From the NCBI GenBank assembly GCA_963573385.1, contig CAUYLG010075613.1:62001-126000 (forward strand): a stretch of 64,000 nucleotides of DNA. The letters run 5' to 3'. The DNA comes from Cacajao melanocephalus (Eukaryota > Chordata > Mammalia > Primates > Pitheciidae). The translations under genes and the position numbers were made by a program. This document shows positions 62,018-64,000 of the stretch, piece after piece; the stretch's first letter is position 1, and every line of letters starts with the position of its first letter. Below the pieces are notes generated by a model. It was given only the letters and a program-made list of their open reading frames with translations, had not been told where the DNA came from and ran no database searches.

Positions 62018-62500
62018 TGTATGTAAGCATGTGAGTGTGTGCATGTATGTGTGCTTGTGTGGGTGGATGTGAGTGTGCACACGTGTGCTTATGTGAGTGT
62101 GTGTGAGAATGTGTGTGTGAATGTGTGCACACATATGTGCTTGTGTGGGTGGATGTGAGTGTGCATGTGTGTGAATGTGAGTATGCACAAGTGTGTGTGA
62201 TTGTGTGTGAGTGTGAATGTGTGCATGTATGTGTGCTTGTGTGTGTGACTGTGCACAAGCATGCATGCTTGTATGTGTGTATGAATGTTTGCTCGAGTGT
62301 GTGCTTGTGTGGGTGGATGTAAGAGAGTGTGTGAGGGTGTGAGTGTACACACACGGGTGTGCTTATGTGAGTACGAGTGTAAGACTGCACATGAGTGTGT
62401 ACTTGTGTGGATGGATGTGAGAGTGTGTGTGTGTGCATGAGTGTATGGTTTTGGGCGTGGACATGAGTGTGTGTTTGTGAGTGGGTGAGTGTGAATGGGC
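62018..62500. repeat. TG-rich minisatellite with longer-range periodicity
   Basis: Almost 480 bases of tgtg, gtgag, gtgaatg and tgcaca units. The phrase cttgtgtgggtggatgt recurs at 62054, 62140 and 62304, with a variant at about 62402, giving spacings of 86, 164 and 98. Frames on the minus strand (up to 272 codons, rich in His, Thr and Ser) run through it and are artefacts. Confidence 0.92.
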
Positions 62501-63520
62501 AAGTGTGGATGTCTTGGCCACCTCAGCAGATGGCCTCTTGCTCTCCTCCACAGACTTTCCTCTCCCCTCCTTGGAGGCGAATGAGTTCAGTAGGTTTCTA
62601 TAATTATATACCCTGAACATTCCTCATTAAGCTTTGAAAAATGCTTGCCAAATGCAGGATATTTTATCTAAAATTGCTTTCCTTCAGGCCCCAGTCCTCT
62701 CTGCACATTTAATTTAAACTAACAATAAAATGCCCCTATAATGAGTATGTGCTGTAGGCAAGGGGATGAATATAGAGCTACAGCCACTTCATGTTGCCAT
62801 GGGTGGGGACGGATGCTCTGCCTCCGTGGTCAGTGAGCCAGGGGCGCAGCAGGCAGCCCGGGAAGCCCGCATGGGGTAAACGCTTTCCCCCCAGGAGGCC
62901 TCTCTGTGGTGGTGACCTCGGGCTGGGGACCCAGGGGCTGAGGAGGTTTCACCCTGTGTGTGGCCATGGCTGTGCACATCCCAATGCCCAACTGCTACAG
63001 TAGCTGTGAGTGAAATAAATGGACGCCTCCTTTCTAGTATTCTTCATTTGGGTCAGAATAGTTCTTCAAAATGTTGACCCATCAAAATGCAAAACCACAC
63101 CCCACAAAACCTTTGTCGAAATGCGTGTGTAGCCTAGAAGCTGATGCTGTGTTTGTGAGAGACTGGGGGTGGCTACACATCTGGTGGGAACAATTTCATA
63201 CCCAAATCTGAACATCTGTTGCTCAGGCATGAACCTAGAGAGGCTGGAAATATAATAAGATTTATGGTTCTGTTTTAAGTAGATTAATTTTGTAATATTT
63301 GCTTTTCACCTCCTGCATTTAATATTCAGATTTAGACATGGGAATTGCCTTATAAAACAACTCATGCCGCTCAGTCTCATGCGTCCTGCTGCCTGGCCTG
63401 GCACCCGTGGATTCTCTCTGTTCTTCAGTGTCCTCTGTGGCTTGGTGGACGGTCCTTCTGCCACCTGCACGGGCTGACTGGCCAGGCTTAGGCTCACTGC
63501 TCATCCTCCTCCTCTGCCAC
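62501..63520. other. Unique non-coding DNA
   Basis: A GC-rich patch lies at 62800-62980. No gene or repeat is recognised. Confidence 0.4.
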
Positions 63521-63687
63521 CAAGTCTGCAATCTCAGCAAGGACCTGTGCAGTCTTGGAGAGGAGCTGTGCCATCTTGGTAGGGACCTGTGCCATCTCGG
63601 CGAGGAACTGTGCCATTTCGGTGAGGAACTGTGCCATCTCGGCTAGGACCTGTGCCATCTCGGTGAGGACCTGTGCAGTCTTGGCGA
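63521..63687. repeat. 21-bp minisatellite, seven copies
   Basis: Seven full 21-base units start at 63541, 63562, 63583, 63604, 63625, 63646 and 63667, each of the form ggaNctgtgccatctcggnna. A decayed half-unit precedes them at 63521. The unit is seven codons, so both strands stay open: plus-strand ORF 63407-63646 and minus-strand ORF 63494-63706 (70 codons). The latter has a repeating Ala-Gln-hydrophobic-Leu pattern like a coiled coil, then an acidic end. A known protein was not recognised. Confidence 0.93.
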
Positions 63688-63812
63688 GGACCACTTCAGA
63701 AGACAAGTAGCTGTCACAGGCGAGTGTTGATTTTTGGTTTCCACTAAAATACCTTTAAAGTAAAGTATAAGCAGCTGGAGTTACCTGTTGGTAATTTTTT
63801 TAAAAAAAAGGT

Positions 63813-63839
63813 AAACTCACACACGCAGTGTGTGAGTTT
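63813..63839. repeat. Hairpin at the LTR edge
   Basis: Perfect 12-bp arms aaactcacacac and gtgtgtgagttt around the loop gca. The right arm forms the first bases of the MaLR LTR that follows. Confidence 0.93.
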
Positions 63840-64000
63840 GCTAGGACTCTCCTTACAAAATGCCACAGTCTGAGGGCCTTAAACCACAGAAATGTCTCAT
63901 CTCACAGTCCTGGAGGCTGGAGACCTGAGATGGTGGCATCAGAGGGGTGGTTTCTCCTGAGGCCTCGCTCCCTGTCTTCCAGATGGCGTCTTCCCCCTGC
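63829..64000 (-). mobile_element. MLT1-type MaLR LTR, antisense, cut by the window end
   Basis: The start of an inverted LTR: 'gtgtgagtttgctaggactctcc', 'ttacaaaatgccacagtctga', 'accacagaaatgtctcatctc', 'cacagtcctggaggctgg' and 'cttccagatggcgtcttccccc'. It continues past the window. Confidence 0.88.

Noticed and set aside
61532..62502. 272-codon His/Thr/Ser-rich minus-strand ORF and its relatives
   Set aside because: Produced by the TG-rich minisatellite. Overlapping frames show the same low-complexity text.
63541..63687. CRISPR-like array
   Set aside because: Units are directly joined without spacers, and the window is primate DNA; it is a minisatellite.

Overview
The window is primate nuclear DNA, most likely human or another ape or Old World monkey. 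The evidence is a dense set of primate-type interspersed repeats: full-length and partial Alu elements on both strands (several with clear target-site duplications), MST/THE1 and MLT1-type MaLR solo LTRs, an ERV-L provirus fragment, several old L1 3' ends, MIR fragments and DNA-transposon fossils. There are no prokaryotic-style operons, and no tRNA gene, rRNA gene or CRISPR array. No protein-coding exon of a known gene could be recognised. Almost all open reading frames fall in repeats or look like chance. The window therefore reads as intergenic DNA or the inside of a very large intron.

Layout. 1-10 kb: unique AT-rich DNA with a young 162-bp tandem duplication (1913-2242), three Alus, two MST-type LTRs (5800, 7494), a MIR, a MER5-like element and two other DNA-transposon fossils (about 9.1 and 9.7 kb). 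10-24 kb: a compact palindrome cluster (10226-10391), an MLT1 LTR (12.6 kb), an Alu whose tail has grown into a purine-only (AAAGG)n tract (15.0-15.6 kb), another Alu, an unassigned 224-codon ORF (17.2 kb) and an antisense MaLR LTR (22.8 kb). 24-28.1 kb: a 5' portion of an ERV-L provirus (MLT2-type LTR, tRNA-Leu primer-binding site, gag-like region, decayed protease, reverse transcriptase and RNase H), cut off without a 3' LTR.

28-40 kb is mostly unique DNA, with an old L1 3' end (31.6 kb), a GC- and CpG-rich repeat-free block with E-box and homeodomain-type sites (about 34.2-34.8 kb, the best candidate regulatory element), a TATACACA-type minisatellite (36.4 kb) and a (TG)n run (38.3 kb). 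40-54 kb holds MaLR LTRs, MIRs, a pair of Alus with one nested in an LTR, three consecutive same-strand L1 3' ends (48.8-53.1 kb) and a free left Alu monomer. 54-64 kb holds an AT-rich unique block with homeobox-like motifs, an MLT1 LTR split by an Alu, a hAT-like fossil, an AluJ, a THE1 LTR, a TG-rich higher-order repeat (62 kb) and a 21-bp, seven-copy minisatellite (63.5 kb) that reads as a heptad repeat on both strands. The window ends inside another MaLR LTR.

No genes here can be shown to work together. The biology on view is layered transposition, local repeat growth and possibly distal regulation. Repeat subfamily names come from memory of consensus features, not from a database search.
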